Of a stretch of 64,000 nt of DNA, positions 1 to 11,059 are shown piece after piece. Numbering within the stretch: position 1 is the stretch's first letter; each line of letters starts with the position of its first letter. Under the pieces are notes generated by a model that was not told the origin of the DNA, searched no databases, and saw only the letters and a program-made list of their open reading frames with translations. The DNA comes from Dromiciops gliroides (lineage: Eukaryota > Chordata > Mammalia > Microbiotheria > Microbiotheriidae): the NCBI RefSeq assembly GCF_019393635.1, contig NC_057861.1, positions 63,056,532 through 63,120,531 on the forward strand, written 5' to 3'. The translations under genes were made by a program, and so were the position numbers.

Positions 1-382
1 AAATTCCTCTTTCCTCTTGCCACAGAACCCTGAGGTAAGAACTCCTTCTCATTTTTTTTTTAACATTTAACAAAGGAAGTGATTTACTTTGCTTCAACCC
101 AGCAGAGATAGGCGACAAGGACATACAGAAAAGATATAGCAATGCTTAGAGTATACACAATTTTGTTTCTGCTTGTATCTTGAAATTATTTTCCTATGGG
201 GCAGCAGGGGATAGAGATGTAATGAGCTTTTTCAAGGTAACCTGGTTTCACCCCAACCTGAGGTTAGCTTCAAAATGCTGTTATTCAGTTGCTGAATTTA
301 TTGATATGGTGTATCTCTTAAACGTCTGGATGTTACTGTAGGCATGATTGCTATATGTTGATCCATAAAAAGGCTATGGTTT

Positions 383-540
383 GGGGTAGCTAGGTGGTGC
401 AGTGGATAGAGCACTGGCCCTGGAGTCAGGAGGACTTGAGTTCAAATCTGGCCTCAGACATTTAACACTTACTAGCTGTGTGACCCCGGACAAGTCATTT
501 AACCCCAATTGCCTCACCAAAAAAAAAAGGAAAAAAAAAA
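383..540 (+). mobile_element. Young tRNA-derived SINE
   Basis: It has a GGGGTAGCTAGGTGG head, a B-box-like GAGTTCAAATCT, a TGTGTGACC...CAAGTCATTTAACC body and an A-rich tail. It is flanked by near-identical copies of AAAAAGGCTATGGT (367-381 and 536-549), the target-site duplication. Confidence 0.93.
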
Positions 541-1305
541 GGCCGTGGTCCAATTTTTGTGATTTGAATTAATGTCTATTACTGTGCTGTTGTATTGTTT
601 AAACATAGTATATGTTTACATATGCTATGTTGATAGCTCAATGATGCAATAGAGCATTACTACTAGAATACTACATTTTTATCATTTGCATTAATTTTTG
701 TGTATTAATGTGGGGAAAAAATGAAGCAAACTCTAAAAAAGATGGGAAATAAGAGAATTATCTTGGTTTTACACTTGAGAAGCATAAATGTTTTTTAATA
801 TTAGGAGTATGCCCTGCCTTAAGAATATTTTAAGGCTACTAGGCAGAAGAGTGAAAGATGTGAAGAGTGTATAGGTAAAGCCACTTTTTTTCCCCCTTGG
901 AAGCTTTTCTACTCCTGCCTGAGAATGCTTGAGGAACAAGGGAGTTATTCCTGGGAATTTCATATTGTCTATCCTGATGATGATGAATTGCTTAAAGAGG
1001 TAGGAACCCTTCCAATCAAAGGAGGAATTCCTACAGAGAAAGAGAAAGTCACCTTTGAATGCAAGGATGCCACTTCAGTGGTGAATAAGGCTAAGTCTAT
1101 GCCCCCTTGTGCTAGACAGATACCATAGACCCACATTTGGCATTTTTTTTTTTTTTTGGACATAAACCGTCCCCCAGGAGAATAATATTGAGAGATTTGA
1201 GTTGAACAGGAAAGAACTAGTTTGAGGCACTGGAGGACCCTTGAGCTTGACAAAGTGATGAGACTTGGGGAAACAGCTGCAGTGGTGATGTTGCACAGTC
1301 AGAAA
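541..1305. other. Unassigned sequence with a small ORF
   Basis: No repeat family was recognised. A 67-codon open frame at 925-1128 (plus) is acidic and lysine-rich with no motif I know. A decayed coding exon or chance are both possible. Confidence 0.3.
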
Positions 1306-1329
1306 ATACGCCAGTACTTTTTTTTTTTT

Positions 1330-1466
1330 AAGTGAGGCAATTGGAGCCAAGTGACTTGCCCAGGGTCACACAGCTAGTAAGTGTTAAGTGTCGGAGGCCG
1401 GATTTGAACTCAGGTCCTCCTGAATCCAGGGTTGGTGCTCTATCTAGTGCACCACCTAGCTGCCCC
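1330..1466 (-). mobile_element. Young tRNA-derived SINE, first of a tandem pair
   Basis: This is the reverse complement of the common SINE, with a T-run at the left and GCTGCCCC at the right. It inserted into an older SINE whose sequence resumes at about 1650. Target copies are AATACGCCAGTACTTT (left), a diverged AGAACAGTATTCTTT (between the two SINEs) and AATACTCCAGTACTTTT (right). Confidence 0.9.
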
Positions 1467-1512
1467 TAGAACAGTATTCTTTTTTTTTTTTTTAATTTTT
1501 AAATTTTTTTTT

Positions 1513-1649
1513 AGTGAGGCAATTGGAGCCAAGTGACTTGCCCAGGGTCACACAGCTAGTAAGTGTTAAGTGTCTGAGGCCGGATTTGAACTCAGGTACT
1601 CCTGACTCCAGGGCTGGTGCTCTATCCACTGCGCCACCTAGCTGCCCCC
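1513..1649 (-). mobile_element. Young tRNA-derived SINE, second of a tandem pair
   Basis: It has the same orientation and structure as the copy at 1330-1466 and is separated from it only by a T-run and one target-site copy. The flanking 1650-1725 (GCCAAGAAAACCCC, AGAGTCAGACATGATTG) is the 3' part of an older SINE family also seen at 12021-12410 and 34725-34980. Confidence 0.9.
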
Positions 1650-1725
1650 AATACTCCAGTACTTTTGCCAAGAAAACCCCAAATAGGGTCGTGAAGAGTC
1701 AGACATGATTGAAATGATTGAACAA

Positions 1726-3013
1726 CAAAGTGTTCAAAAGATTTCTGTTGCACGGAGAAGCTGGGAAGGATGAGAAGGGATTTTTGTTCAATTAACATTA
1801 AACTTATTAAACATATATGGACCGGGTACTAGGGATACAAATATAATCAATGAAACAATCCCTACTTGAAAGGAGTAGTATTAAGGAGGATTTCACTTTA
1901 GAGAGGGAAGAAACAATATTTAATTTCCCCTAAAGAAAAGAAGGAGGGAAGGGTGGATTTTGCTGTGCAGAGAACAAGGTAGGAGACTGGACCTGGAGTC
2001 ACTTAAAAGTGGGGAGAAGGGCACTCCCTCCCTGCCCCACTCAGTAGTGGTATGGGGTCTGTGAAATCCAATGTGTAGGGGGACGGAGGTTTCCCATCAG
2101 GTTTGAGGGGGAAGAATCCAGAGTGGGAGGAAGTCAGGGTTTCAGGAGAACCAGGCTGTGTCAGGCAGGAAGCTGGAGTCCAAGGGTCTCACACTGGGAG
2201 TAATTTTGGCTATGGTTTTACATGTAGATTGGTGAGATTTCTTTGCTGATGAGGGTTAAGCCCAGAGAAGCAACAGCAGTGTCAAAATCAAGAAGGGGAA
2301 ACTGGCCTTCCAACTGAAGATGCCTGGGGCAGAGCCAAAAGCATCGTATTTAGCCACGGCTTCATTGGGGTTCCCTTGGGCTGGGTCAAACTACATCTGG
2401 AAACATTTGCCACTGCACCAGCCAAAAGAGCTTGCACTGTAAGAATGACTAAAAATGTTCTCACATAGGGAGGCTGGTGTTGGAAAGTAAAATGGAAAAG
2501 GGTGGCAGGCAGTGTTAACTGGGCATTCGTTAATCTCTGAAGTCCGATTCCAACCTGTGTGCCAGTTATCTCTGCAGGTATAGGAGGTTTGGTAGTCCTC
2601 CCACCACTGGTTACAATCCTCCTTGCACAGGGGAACATTCAAGACCTGTTCTTTTGTGCACTAGGCCTTAGAAATTAAAATGTTCTATTTTCTGTCTCAT
2701 AAGGCATAATGATAGAATCTATTCCCCACAATTTCAGGAACCATGTGATTGTAAGGTCCTTGCATAGGGCAAATGTTATAGAAGATTTTCTGTGTAAAGT
2801 ATAGAGCTAAAGCACATACAACTGAACTAAGAACACCTGATTAGTAATTCATTGGTTTTGTTTCAAGTTTGTAAAAATTCCTAATATTGTTTTAGGTATT
2901 ATGTTTCTAAAATGTTTTATAATGTATGAATTGGTGAACAATTGTATCAATTATGGTAGAAAAGCAATTTCTCTTATAGTCTGCATGCCAAATTAAAAAA
3001 AAAATTCTCTATG
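1726..3013. other. Unassigned sequence
   Basis: I see no gene or repeat I can name. The two overlapping minus-strand frames at 2288-2642 have no domain signature. Confidence 0.3.
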
Positions 3014-3152
3014 GGGGCATCTAGGTGGCGCAGTGGATAAAGCATCAGCTCTGGATTCAGGAGGACCTGAGTTCATATCCAGCCTCAGATACTTGACACT
3101 AACTGTGTGACCCTGGGCAAGTCACTTAACCCTCATTGCCCCCCCCAAAAAA
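3014..3152 (+). mobile_element. Young tRNA-derived SINE
   Basis: A GGGGCATCTAGGTGGCG head, the usual body ending ACCCTCATTGCCCC, and an A-tail. It is flanked by AAAATTCTCTAT and AAATTTCTATTA. Confidence 0.9.
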
Positions 3153-4164
3153 TTTCTATTAAAATGGAAAATCTGAGTTTACCTATGTTTGTTATTTAAT
3201 CTGGAATTAGAACATGTATGGAACTTCATGCAAACCAGTTGAGTCACCTTAAAGATGTTCCCATTGTTTTAAGGAATTCTGAGGGAAGTATCCTATGTTT
3301 ATGTCCACATGGTTAATAACTGAACTTGTTTTACTATATACTGTTATGTGAAATATTTCTAGTCTGTTTTCTGTATGCAATTTGGGATTATTTACATTTA
3401 TCCCAACTCTTTTGTTGTTTGTTATTAAGCATCTTAAATCAAAATTCATTTGTGTAATACTAACTTAGGGATAAAAAGCATCTGTTTAACATAAGTGCAA
3501 GTATAGTTAATGCTTGCTATCTAGAATATGTGATCCTTGAGAAGTGAATTCACTTGCAGAACTGATTATTGGAACTTGCTATTTAAAGACATTATGGGAT
3601 TGTTAACTGTTTAATATTCTGAGTCTGACTTTAGGGATGATCATTGAGGAATACTACTGAGCCTATGAGCCATGGTGCCAAGAACCCTTGGGGTTTTTAC
3701 ATGTGTGCATTGTAGGTGGAATCATCATGGGATAGGTTGGGAGAACAACTTTTGGCAAAAGGCTGAGGTAGAACTATCTTGACTCAATTTCCCCAATATG
3801 ACACATGGAATGAAAGCTATCTCACCTGGCTGATTTTAAGCCTGACCCACTGCAATTAGCTATCTATACATCTTCTGCCTGGAGTGGACATGAAGTTTGG
3901 GAATGTATTATTCCCTGAGAGCTTTGTCCCTCTTCTTTTATGGCAAATTCCTATAATCATGACATGTGATCAGCATGAACACAATATTAGATCTTCATCC
4001 CTTAGTATTGCAAACGGGTTACTATAGTGAGATGCAGGCATAAGTTTAAATTACTTAACCTAAAACTTTTAGTCTTTTTTATATTCTTAACAAACTAAAG
4101 TGTATAAGCATCTGGCTTTGTCACCTGACTGTTACTAGTTATGTACTTCAAAACTGAATCAGAG
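3153..4164. other. Unassigned sequence
   Basis: AT-rich sequence with no recognised gene or repeat. Confidence 0.3.
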
Positions 4165-5048
4165 CCAAGACAATTCCAAAGAACTCATGATGGAAAATGT
4201 TCTCCACATCCAGAAAAAAGAACTGTAATTTCTGAATGCAGATTGAACCATGCTGTTTCTATTTTTGTTTTTGTTTTTTGTTTTTTGAGGTTTTTCCCTT
4301 TTGTTCTGATTCTTCTTTCACAACATGACTAATGCAGAAATATGTTTAATGTGATTGTACATGTATAACTATGATAAAATAATGGAATTTGGCAGATGCC
4401 CAGGGGCCCCACCTGATTGATTAGTATTGTTTGAATTGGGTGAGAATGAGAAACTAAGTACCTACTTAAGGATGATTGGATGGGGACCACACCTGGCTGG
4501 CCCTGAGTGTTCTCAGAGGCGGTGTACTACTGACATCAGCAAGAGATCACTCTCAACCAATCAACTTGAAGGATCTCCCCTTTGGGGGAGGGAGAGAGGA
4601 ACTAGGAAGTGGACGCTCGCTTATGGAAGGAGCCACATTTTGGTGAGGAATAGGCACGTGGCGAGAGAGGGAGAACAGAAGTCCCCCTTGTCGCTTGGGA
4701 CATCAGCTTGGCGGGCTGCTAGGAAAGGAAAGGTTTCTGTCTCTCTGGCTGTACCAAATAGATCCAAGCTTTAATACATCTTTAAAAGTCTAAATTCTTG
4801 CTGAATTTATCAGTGATTTTAGCCCGCTTCTCCCCCAAGACTGGGGTGGGGGGAGGGGCAGATTAGGACCAACATTTAGATTTTAGACAACACATAACCG
4901 ATATCAGATTGTTTTCTGTCTTGGGGAGGTGAGAAGGAAGGGAGGGAGGGAAAAATGTTGGAACTAAAAATCTTATGAAAACAAATGTTGAAAACTATCT
5001 TTACATGTAACTGAAAAATAATAAAATACTTTTATGATTAAAAAAAAA
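4165..5048 (+). mobile_element. 5'-truncated L1, 3' end, split by an LTR-like insert
   Basis: This is the 3' end of a marsupial L1: the AACATGACTAATGCAG stretch, the CATGTATAAC...ATAACCGATATCAG segment interrupted by the insert at 4370-4893, a purine tract, TTACATGTAACTG and a terminal A-run. The same sequence recurs in the other L1 copies of the window. Confidence 0.85.
4370..4893. mobile_element. LTR-like insert inside an L1 3' end (5 bp duplication ATAAC)
   Basis: The insert splits an L1 motif that is continuous in other copies (CATGTATAACC...). ATAAC is present on both sides (4365-4369 and 4894-4898). It lacks the canonical TG...CA ends at those exact borders, so the ends may be off by a few bases or the element may not be a standard LTR. 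A 115-codon open frame inside has no known domain. Confidence 0.55.
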
Positions 5049-5169
5049 GAATCACTCTAAACAATAAATAGATTTGAAGTTTAACCAAAAAAAACCTCCC
5101 CAAAACCAAACAACTGAATCAGAAACACCAGTCTATTTTGAAGAGAAGAATTTTAAAGCAACAAGTCTT

Positions 5170-5358
5170 TTTAGAGGAGGGTATTTCTAAGCCACCTTCT
5201 GGGGCTGGAGGTGGGGGGTGGGTAGGAAGGGAAGTCTTTGACTGGGTCATTTTCTCTAGCACCAAATAAAAGACCACTTTAATTCTAATTGGACTGTTCG
5301 TGAGAGTGTAATTCTTTACTGAGAAATACCAAAGGACCCTGCCTTTTCCTCTATAACA
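5170..5358 (+). mobile_element. 5'-truncated LTR of family A
   Basis: It shares with the full copies the AAATAAAAG poly(A) region, TTCTAATTGGACTGT, GAGTGTAATTCTTTAC and the CTATAACA end. The U3 part is missing. It lies just upstream of an L2 copy. Confidence 0.65.
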
Positions 5359-5908
5359 CTCTCTTTCTTATTTGACCTTTCCTTCACTGGATCCTCTTCT
5401 AGGTCACATTCACTAACCATAGGCATTCTTCAGGGTTCTATTATTTTCTTCTCCCCCAATGCTACTTCATTTAGCCATCTCATTGTTGCATATGACTTTA
5501 ATTACCATCTTTATGTTGATGATTATCTCCCTATTCTGCCCCAAACTATCTGCTGACCTTCACTCTGCAATCTCCAATGGCCTTTCAGATGTCTGGAACT
5601 GGATGTCCAGTAGACATTTTAAATTCAATATGTCCAACTAACTGGCCACCTCCACCCCAACTTTCCCTATTATGATAGAGGGCAACACCATCCTCCCATC
5701 CGCCAGGCTCACAAAACCTAGGAGTCATCCTCAGTTCCTCACTATCTCTCAACCCCCATGTCCAAGCTCTTGCCAAGGCTAGTAAATTCACACCTTTGCA
5801 CCTCTATACATCTCTAGAATATGCCTGTTCTTTCCTCTGACATTGCCACCACTATGGTGCAGTCCCTCATCGCCTCATGCTTGGATTATTGCAATAGTCT
5901 GCTGGTGA
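5359..5908 (+). mobile_element. L2 LINE, left part
   Basis: Degenerate L2 sequence (TTTCAGATGTCTGGAACTGG, GGATTATTGCAATAGTCTGC) that breaks off at about 5905. The expected continuation, AAGTATCTCCCCTCTCCAGA, resumes at 8754, so this is one L2 split by a 2.8 kb block. Confidence 0.75.
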
Positions 5909-6457
5909 GTGAATTGGTAATTAATCTGTAAAATTATGAAATGGGGCCAGACATGCCCAGTTCTTTAAGCCCCAATTTTGGGCTTCTTTGGAAAGCCTAC
6001 AATGACAGTGGGAAGTGGGACTGCAATCATACTTTAATAAGGCACAAAGAGAGACAAGTGATGAAATTGGAGATGGGGGATGGGATAGTGAAAAGAAGTA
6101 GGTAAGTGGGGAGGGGGAGAGGCAGAAAGTGTCACTCAAGTAACATATGGATTAGAGTTGGGAGCATTAGGCACCATGGACCCAATAGACATGGAAGAAG
6201 GTTGAAGGGGGAGGAATTTAAAGACTCATTTTTATAGGGTTTGGCGGGGAGAACATACCAACTCTTAACTAAGTCACCTTGGGATTAGTTCATTAACATT
6301 TCCAAATCATCTCAAAGCTATTGTGATAATTAAAATTTTGAGAGACATAGTTTCTGGGTAATTTAGTAATTTTATTAATAAGGCTAGCAGGTCATTAATT
6401 TTAAAATGGTCATTTGGCCATCTCTCTCAGACCAAAGACAATCATGGCCAGCAGACT
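5909..6457. mobile_element. Part of a composite insertion in L2, probably LTR-derived
   Basis: It lies inside the split L2. It reads TTTATTAATAAGG near 6370, which is an AATAAA signal on the minus strand, so a minus-strand LTR is possible. I could not define its ends. Confidence 0.35.
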
Positions 6458-7284
6458 TGATGGAGGAGGCTAAAAGGATTAACAGATAACCTATTAATAG
6501 AAGCTATCAATAGTACCTAAAAGGATTAACAGAGAAACTGAGGTTTGTGTTCTTACAGTAACCAAGAGGATTTGTCCCTATCAACCCTCACCATCAACAG
6601 AGACAATAACTAGGGACCATTGACTATTTTTTGTTTTTGTTTTTGGGGGTTTTTTTGTGGGGCAATGGGGGTTAAGTGACTTGCCCAGGGTCACACAGCT
6701 AGTTAAGTGTCAAGTGTCTGAGGCCGGATTTGAACTCAGGTACTCCTGAATCCAGGGCCGGTGCTTTATCCACTGTGCCACCTAGCTGCCCCGACCATTG
6801 ACTATTAATAGCCATTAATATTCCTAGATGGCAGGACACCTAGAAACCAGATCTTGAGTAAAAAGGTATCATAAACAGAGACCCTCTGGGTCTGACAAGT
6901 GTAAGCATGTCTTTAGGAACATGCACAGAGAAGGCCAAATGTGTCCTTAGGTTCACCTTATGACATGTAAACCCTAAAAACACACCTCCAGGGAAAAAGG
7001 TACCCTCCTTGTGGGTTGGCTTAGGACCCCAGGAACTCCAAATTAGGATAAGACCTCTCATGAACCACCCACAAGGAGGAGACTAAGACAATGAGGAGAT
7101 AAACCACTTTTTCTCATTATAAATGCAACTATTTTCATCCCCCTATTTGAGACACCTCCATGGTGCCCTCCCTGTGGTCACTCACAGTATTGCAATAAAA
7201 CTTGGGCAACTGAGTCACTGAGTCCTGTAATTCTTTTGGGATGCCTCACGATCAATTTGATCATCTTAATTCCATCCCACATCA
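6458..7284 (+). mobile_element. Solo LTR (family D), 4 bp duplication GACT
   Basis: It starts TGATGGAGG, ends CCCACATCA and is flanked by GACT on both sides (6454-6457, 7285-7288). A TATA-like ATTATAAATGC near 7118 and GCAATAAAACTTGG near 7191 fit U3/R. A SINE sits at 6629-6792. There is no internal retroviral sequence. Confidence 0.75.
6629..6792 (-). mobile_element. Young SINE inside the family D LTR
   Basis: Reverse-complement SINE with a T-rich left end and GCTGCCCC at the right. It is flanked by perfect copies of GACCATTGACTATT (6615-6628 and 6793-6806). Confidence 0.95.
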
Positions 7285-7347
7285 GACTCACAGTTTATAT
7301 ATTCTTGAAAAAATTAGGTGGTCAGTGGGATCAAGAATTGACTCCTG

Positions 7348-7484
7348 TGGGGGCAGCTAGGTGGCACAGTGGATAGAGCACCGGCCCTGGAGTCAGGAGT
7401 ACCTGAGTTCAAATCCGGCCTCAGACACTTAACACTTACTAGCTGTAAGCAAGTCACTTAACCTCCAATTGCCTCACTAAAACA

Positions 7485-7515
<31 letters not shown>

Positions 7516-7521
7516 CAAAAA
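7348..7521 (+). mobile_element. Young tRNA-derived SINE
   Basis: Full SINE with a long (CAAAA)n-type tail, flanked by exact AAGAATTGACTCCTG (7333-7347 and 7522-7536). The TGTGTGACCCTGGG segment is shortened to a few bases. Confidence 0.95.
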
Positions 7522-7536
7522 AAGAATTGACTCCTG

Positions 7537-7890
7537 CACGAAGAGGGCTATCAATTCAAAGAATGTCCTCCTCTTTAATGGGGGGTGAGGAGGGGACTGG
7601 CATGACTGAGTGAACACCCCAGGGAGAAGACTTCCTCATCTGAGCAAAAGAATCTGTGTCCACCCATAGGGACTAGAGCACAATGTGCTTCCCCACCTTA
7701 AACTCTTTGTAAGCTTGGGTTGGGTTGGTTCAAGATGAAGAGACTCAAATGTAATCTTATCAGTAAAGTCTTTCAGGAAGAGATGGGTTATTAATAAATA
7801 ATCATTTCTCACACTATTGAGAGGGACATAGGGATATGACCCTCCACTGAGATGGAAAGTGCCCCCCCCTTCAGCCTAGTGATCTGATCT
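7537..7890. other. Unassigned part of the composite block in L2
   Basis: No named repeat or gene was recognised. It lies between the SINE at 7348 and the LTR-like stretch that follows. Confidence 0.25.
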
Positions 7891-7894
7891 CAAA

Positions 7895-8500
7895 GTCTTA
7901 AAGCCCCTTAGAGCCCCCTGTTTCTCTCTCTCTCTCTGTTTTTTTCTCTAGAGAGAGACAGTAAGGGGAAGCTACTATCCCCCTTTCTAAATATAGGCAT
8001 ATCAACTTAAAAATTGCTTCATAGGGTCTGCACCGAGATATTATGTAGATATCATAGATTGTTGCTGAAACAGGAAATTTTGCAAAGTAACCTATGGCTG
8101 AACCCCTGAGGTTGGGGCACTCTGACCTGGGAGAGAGAGACTTATCACTGAACAACCCAGGAGAGAGACTTATCGCTGAACATCCTAGGAGAAAAATTTA
8201 TTGCTGAACCCAATTACCGCATTTTGCTCAAATTAGATGTCTGTAAAGAGTATAAAAACTGCTTGGTTTCCTAATCCCGGTGTGTCACACCTCCTGGTTG
8301 TCCCAGCGAGTGTGGTACACCTTTCTTTCAAAAGAAATAAAATCAGTGCTGTGGCCTCCTTTCTCCTCGAGTCTCTGTTACAGGGGTCAGTGGGTGTACT
8401 TCCCATCCCACTCACTATCAACACCTTTTTGACGTTCTGCTGGTCTGGAACTGTGGAAGTTTGGAATTTACATATCCCAGGACCAAAAACCTGACAGCAC
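7895..8500 (+). mobile_element. Retroviral-type LTR (family F), ends not defined
   Basis: A TATA box (TATAAAAACT at 8251), an AATAAA signal (8336-8341) and a U5-like stretch fit a plus-strand LTR. Three imperfect tandem units of 25-30 bases at 8131-8213 (each GAGA...TTATC/TTATT...GCTGAAC) sit 40 bases before the TATA box, where U3 enhancer repeats usually lie. No flanking duplication was found. Confidence 0.55.
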
Positions 8501-8745
8501 AACCTAGACGGCTTCCCCTGATTTAGCACATATTACCAGGATGTGAATTTTGGTTAATATAGGATACAATTTATAAATTATGCTCCTTTGATCTTTGGGA
8601 TGGTTTGTAAATGACTTCCAGGTTCCCCTTTGCAATTTTATTTCCTGCTATCGCCCCTTTATACTGACTACTTATAAACTTACCATACCGACAAGAAGGA
8701 AGAGGGTGGTCATTACAAGATACAATTTTAACACAGGAGATCTTA
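8501..8745. other. Unassigned end of the composite block in L2
   Basis: Two similar short stretches (GATACAATTTATAAA and GATACAATTTTAAC) occur near 8567 and 8719. Nothing else was recognised. Confidence 0.25.
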
Positions 8746-9357
8746 TGGCCCAAGTATCTCCCCTCTCCAGACCATTCTCCATTCAGCTACTAAAGTGATT
8801 TTCCTAATGCATAGGTCTGATTATGTCACACACTTCACCCCATTGCATCCCTCCTTCAACTCCAGTGGCTTCCTATTGCCTCCAGGATCAAATACAAAAT
8901 GCTGTGTTTGTCATTCAAGGCCCTGCATAACCTAGTCCCCTCCTACCTTTCCAGTCTTCTTACACCTTACTCCCCAACCCTTTGATACTGGTATCCTGCT
9001 GTTCTGTCTCTTGACTCCAGGCATTTTCTCTGGCTGTCTCTGATGGAGTGCTCTCCCTCTTCTGTTCTGCCTACTGACCTCCCTGGCTTCCTTTAATCCA
9101 AATAAAATCCTATCTTCTATAGAAAGCCTTCCCCAAACCCTCCTTAATGCTAGTGTCTCCCCTGTTAATTCTCTCTCATTTATCCTCATATAGCTTGCAT
9201 TGCATATATTTGTTTTCATGTTGTCTCCCCCATTCAGTTGCAAGCTTCTTGAGGGCAGGGACCATCTTTTTGCCTCTTTTTGTATCCCCAGTGCTTAGCA
9301 CAGTGCCTGGCACATAGACACTTATTAAATGTTTATTGATTGATTGATTGATTGCAC
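8746..9357 (+). mobile_element. L2 LINE, right part and 3' end
   Basis: It continues the L2 of 5359-5908: CTATTGCCTCCAGGATCAAA, the GCAAGCTTCTTGAGGGCAGG region, AGTGCCTGGCACATAG and a (TGAT)n tail, which is the classic L2 3' end. Confidence 0.85.
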
Positions 9358-9441
9358 ATTTGCAGAGAATAATTAGACCTCAGATGATTTTGCAAGCATG
9401 TGGAAAATTTTTGACATGGGGCTTAAGACATATAGAGGAAT

Positions 9442-9583
9442 CGGAGCAGCTAAGTGGCTCAATGGATAAAGCACCGGCCCTGGATTCAGGAGGACCTGAG
9501 TTCAAATCAAGTCTCAGACACTTGACACTTACTAGCTGTGTGACCCTGGGCAAGTCACTTAACCCTCATTGGCCAGAAAAAAA
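9442..9583 (+). mobile_element. SINE in the U3 of the 9.4 kb LTR
   Basis: Flanked by AAGACATATAGAGGAAT and AAGACATATAGAAGAAT (9425-9441, 9584-9600). The head reads GAGCAGCTAAGTGGCTC. Confidence 0.93.
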
Positions 9584-9962
9584 AAGACATATAGAAGAAT
9601 TAAGGGACTATTAAAGTTTAAACTGGCCCATTAGATATCAGGAAGGACACACCTGAGATAAAATTATATAGCTGAAAAGTCCATTAGGTGTGGCTACCAC
9701 CCAGGGGACAGATATAACTCCAGAAATCAGGACTACCACCTCTCATTCAAGCTTTTCCCACCCCACCCCCAAAAGGAACTTTCCATTGTCAGGTGGTCAC
9801 CCCATCTATCCTCTATAAAAGTTCTGGTCTTTCTTCTGTTCTCAGAGGAGAATGTTTCTAAGCCATCTCCTTCCCTTGAGGTGAAGTCTTCAAATTCCCT
9901 CTAGTGCCCAAATAAAAGAACATTTTATTCTAATTGGACTGTGTGCAAGAGTGTAATTCTTT

Positions 9963-10118
9963 TCTTTTCCTTTCTTTTTTTTGTGTGAGGCAATTGGGGC
10001 TAAGTGACTTGCCCAGGGTCACACAGTTAGTAAGTGTCAAGCATCTGAGGCTGGATTTGAACTCAGGTCCTCCTGACTCTAGGGCTGATGCTTTACCCAC
10101 TGTACCACCTAGTTGCTC
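9963..10118 (-). mobile_element. SINE (CCAATTGCCTCAC subtype) in U5 of the 9.4 kb LTR
   Basis: Reverse-complement SINE flanked by CAAGAGTGTAATTCTTT (left) and CAAGAGTGTTATTATTT (right, at 10119). It is the left of two copies at the same target. Confidence 0.93.
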
Positions 10119-10135
10119 CAAGAGTGTTATTATTT

Positions 10136-10313
10136 TTTAAAAATTATTTTTATTTTTTTATTAAAATTATTTTTTTTGTGTGGGGCAATGAGGGTTAAGT
10201 GAGTTGCCCAGGGTCACACAGCTAGTAAATGTCAAGTGTCTGAGACAAGATTTGAACTCAGGTCCTCCTGAATCTAGGGCTGGTGCTTTATCCACTGCAC
10301 CACCTAGCTGCCC
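10136..10313 (-). mobile_element. SINE (CTCATTGCCCC subtype) in U5 of the 9.4 kb LTR
   Basis: Reverse-complement SINE followed by CAAGAGTGTAATTCTTT at 10314-10330, the third copy of the target. It belongs to a different subtype from its neighbour at 9963. Confidence 0.93.
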
Positions 10314-10564
10314 CAAGAGTGTAATTCTTTACAGAGGAATACCTAAGTACCCCCACCACCTATTTCCCCTATGACAATTTTGAACTGGGAAGACTGTTAA
10401 CCCCCATTCATCCCTGGGCTTGCCATTCTTGTGGTGTTACTATGGGAATGTGTTCACTTCAGACCTTACCTATAGTTCCTTAGGTTTTTGTGGTTTTGCC
10501 CATGAACTTGAATAGATTTTTGGGAAGGTGACACCAACAAGGGTCTTCGGCAGTTAGAGCATGA

Positions 10565-11049
10565 GATGTTTAAAAATTTGTTTTTAAAAAATAGTATTTT
10601 TTTCCAGTTACATGTAAAGATAGTGATCAACATTCATTTTTGTAAGATTTTAGTCCCAGCTTTTTTCTCTCTCTCCCTTCACTGTCCCCTCCTGAAGACA
10701 GCAAGCAATCTGATATAGGTTATACAGTATGATCATGTTAAACATATTTCCATATTAGTCATGTTGTGAGAGAAGAATCAGAAAAAAGGGGGAAAACCAC
10801 AAGAAAGAAGAAACCCCCCCCAAAAAAAAGTGAGCTTCAATCTGTATTCTTTTTCTGGATGTGGAGAGCATTTTTAATTGTGAGTCTTTTTGGCATTGTT
10901 TTAGATCATCATATTGCTGAGAAGAGCTAAGTCTGATCACAGTTGATCATCACACAATGTTGCTGTTAATGTGTACGACGTTCTCCTGGTTCTGTTCACT
11001 CAGCGTCAGTTCACGTAAGACTTTCCAGCATTTTCTGAAATCTGCTAGG
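10565..11049 (-). mobile_element. L1 3' end, minus strand
   Basis: It reads inward from an A-tail equivalent (TTTTTTTCCAGTTACATG) through the purine tract and the CATGTTGTGAGAGAAGAATC stretch to TTTTCTGAAATCTGC. This is the L1 3' end on the minus strand. Confidence 0.8.
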
Positions 11050-11059
11050 GCAAGGAATT

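Larger units (their letters stand above)
9412..10376 (+). mobile_element. Solo LTR, family A, carrying three SINEs (5 bp duplication ATTTT)
   Basis: TGACATGGGG start and CCCTATGACA end, flanked by ATTTT on both sides (9407-9411, 10377-10381). A TATA region (CTCTATAAAAG) and AAATAAAAG precede the conserved GAGTGTAATTCTTT. Three SINEs at 9442-9583, 9963-10118 and 10136-10313 interrupt it. There is no internal retroviral sequence. Confidence 0.85.

Noticed and set aside
1..40. A possible 9-base exon between CCACAG and GTAAGA at the window start
   Set aside because: Splice-like words this short occur by chance, and no frame or neighbour exon supports it.
360..480. SINE heads look like tRNA genes
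   Set aside because: They keep A- and B-box-like words but not a foldable tRNA cloverleaf, and they have A-tails and target duplications.
4427..4774. 115-codon frame inside an insert in L1
   Set aside because: It lies in LTR-like sequence and has no known domain.
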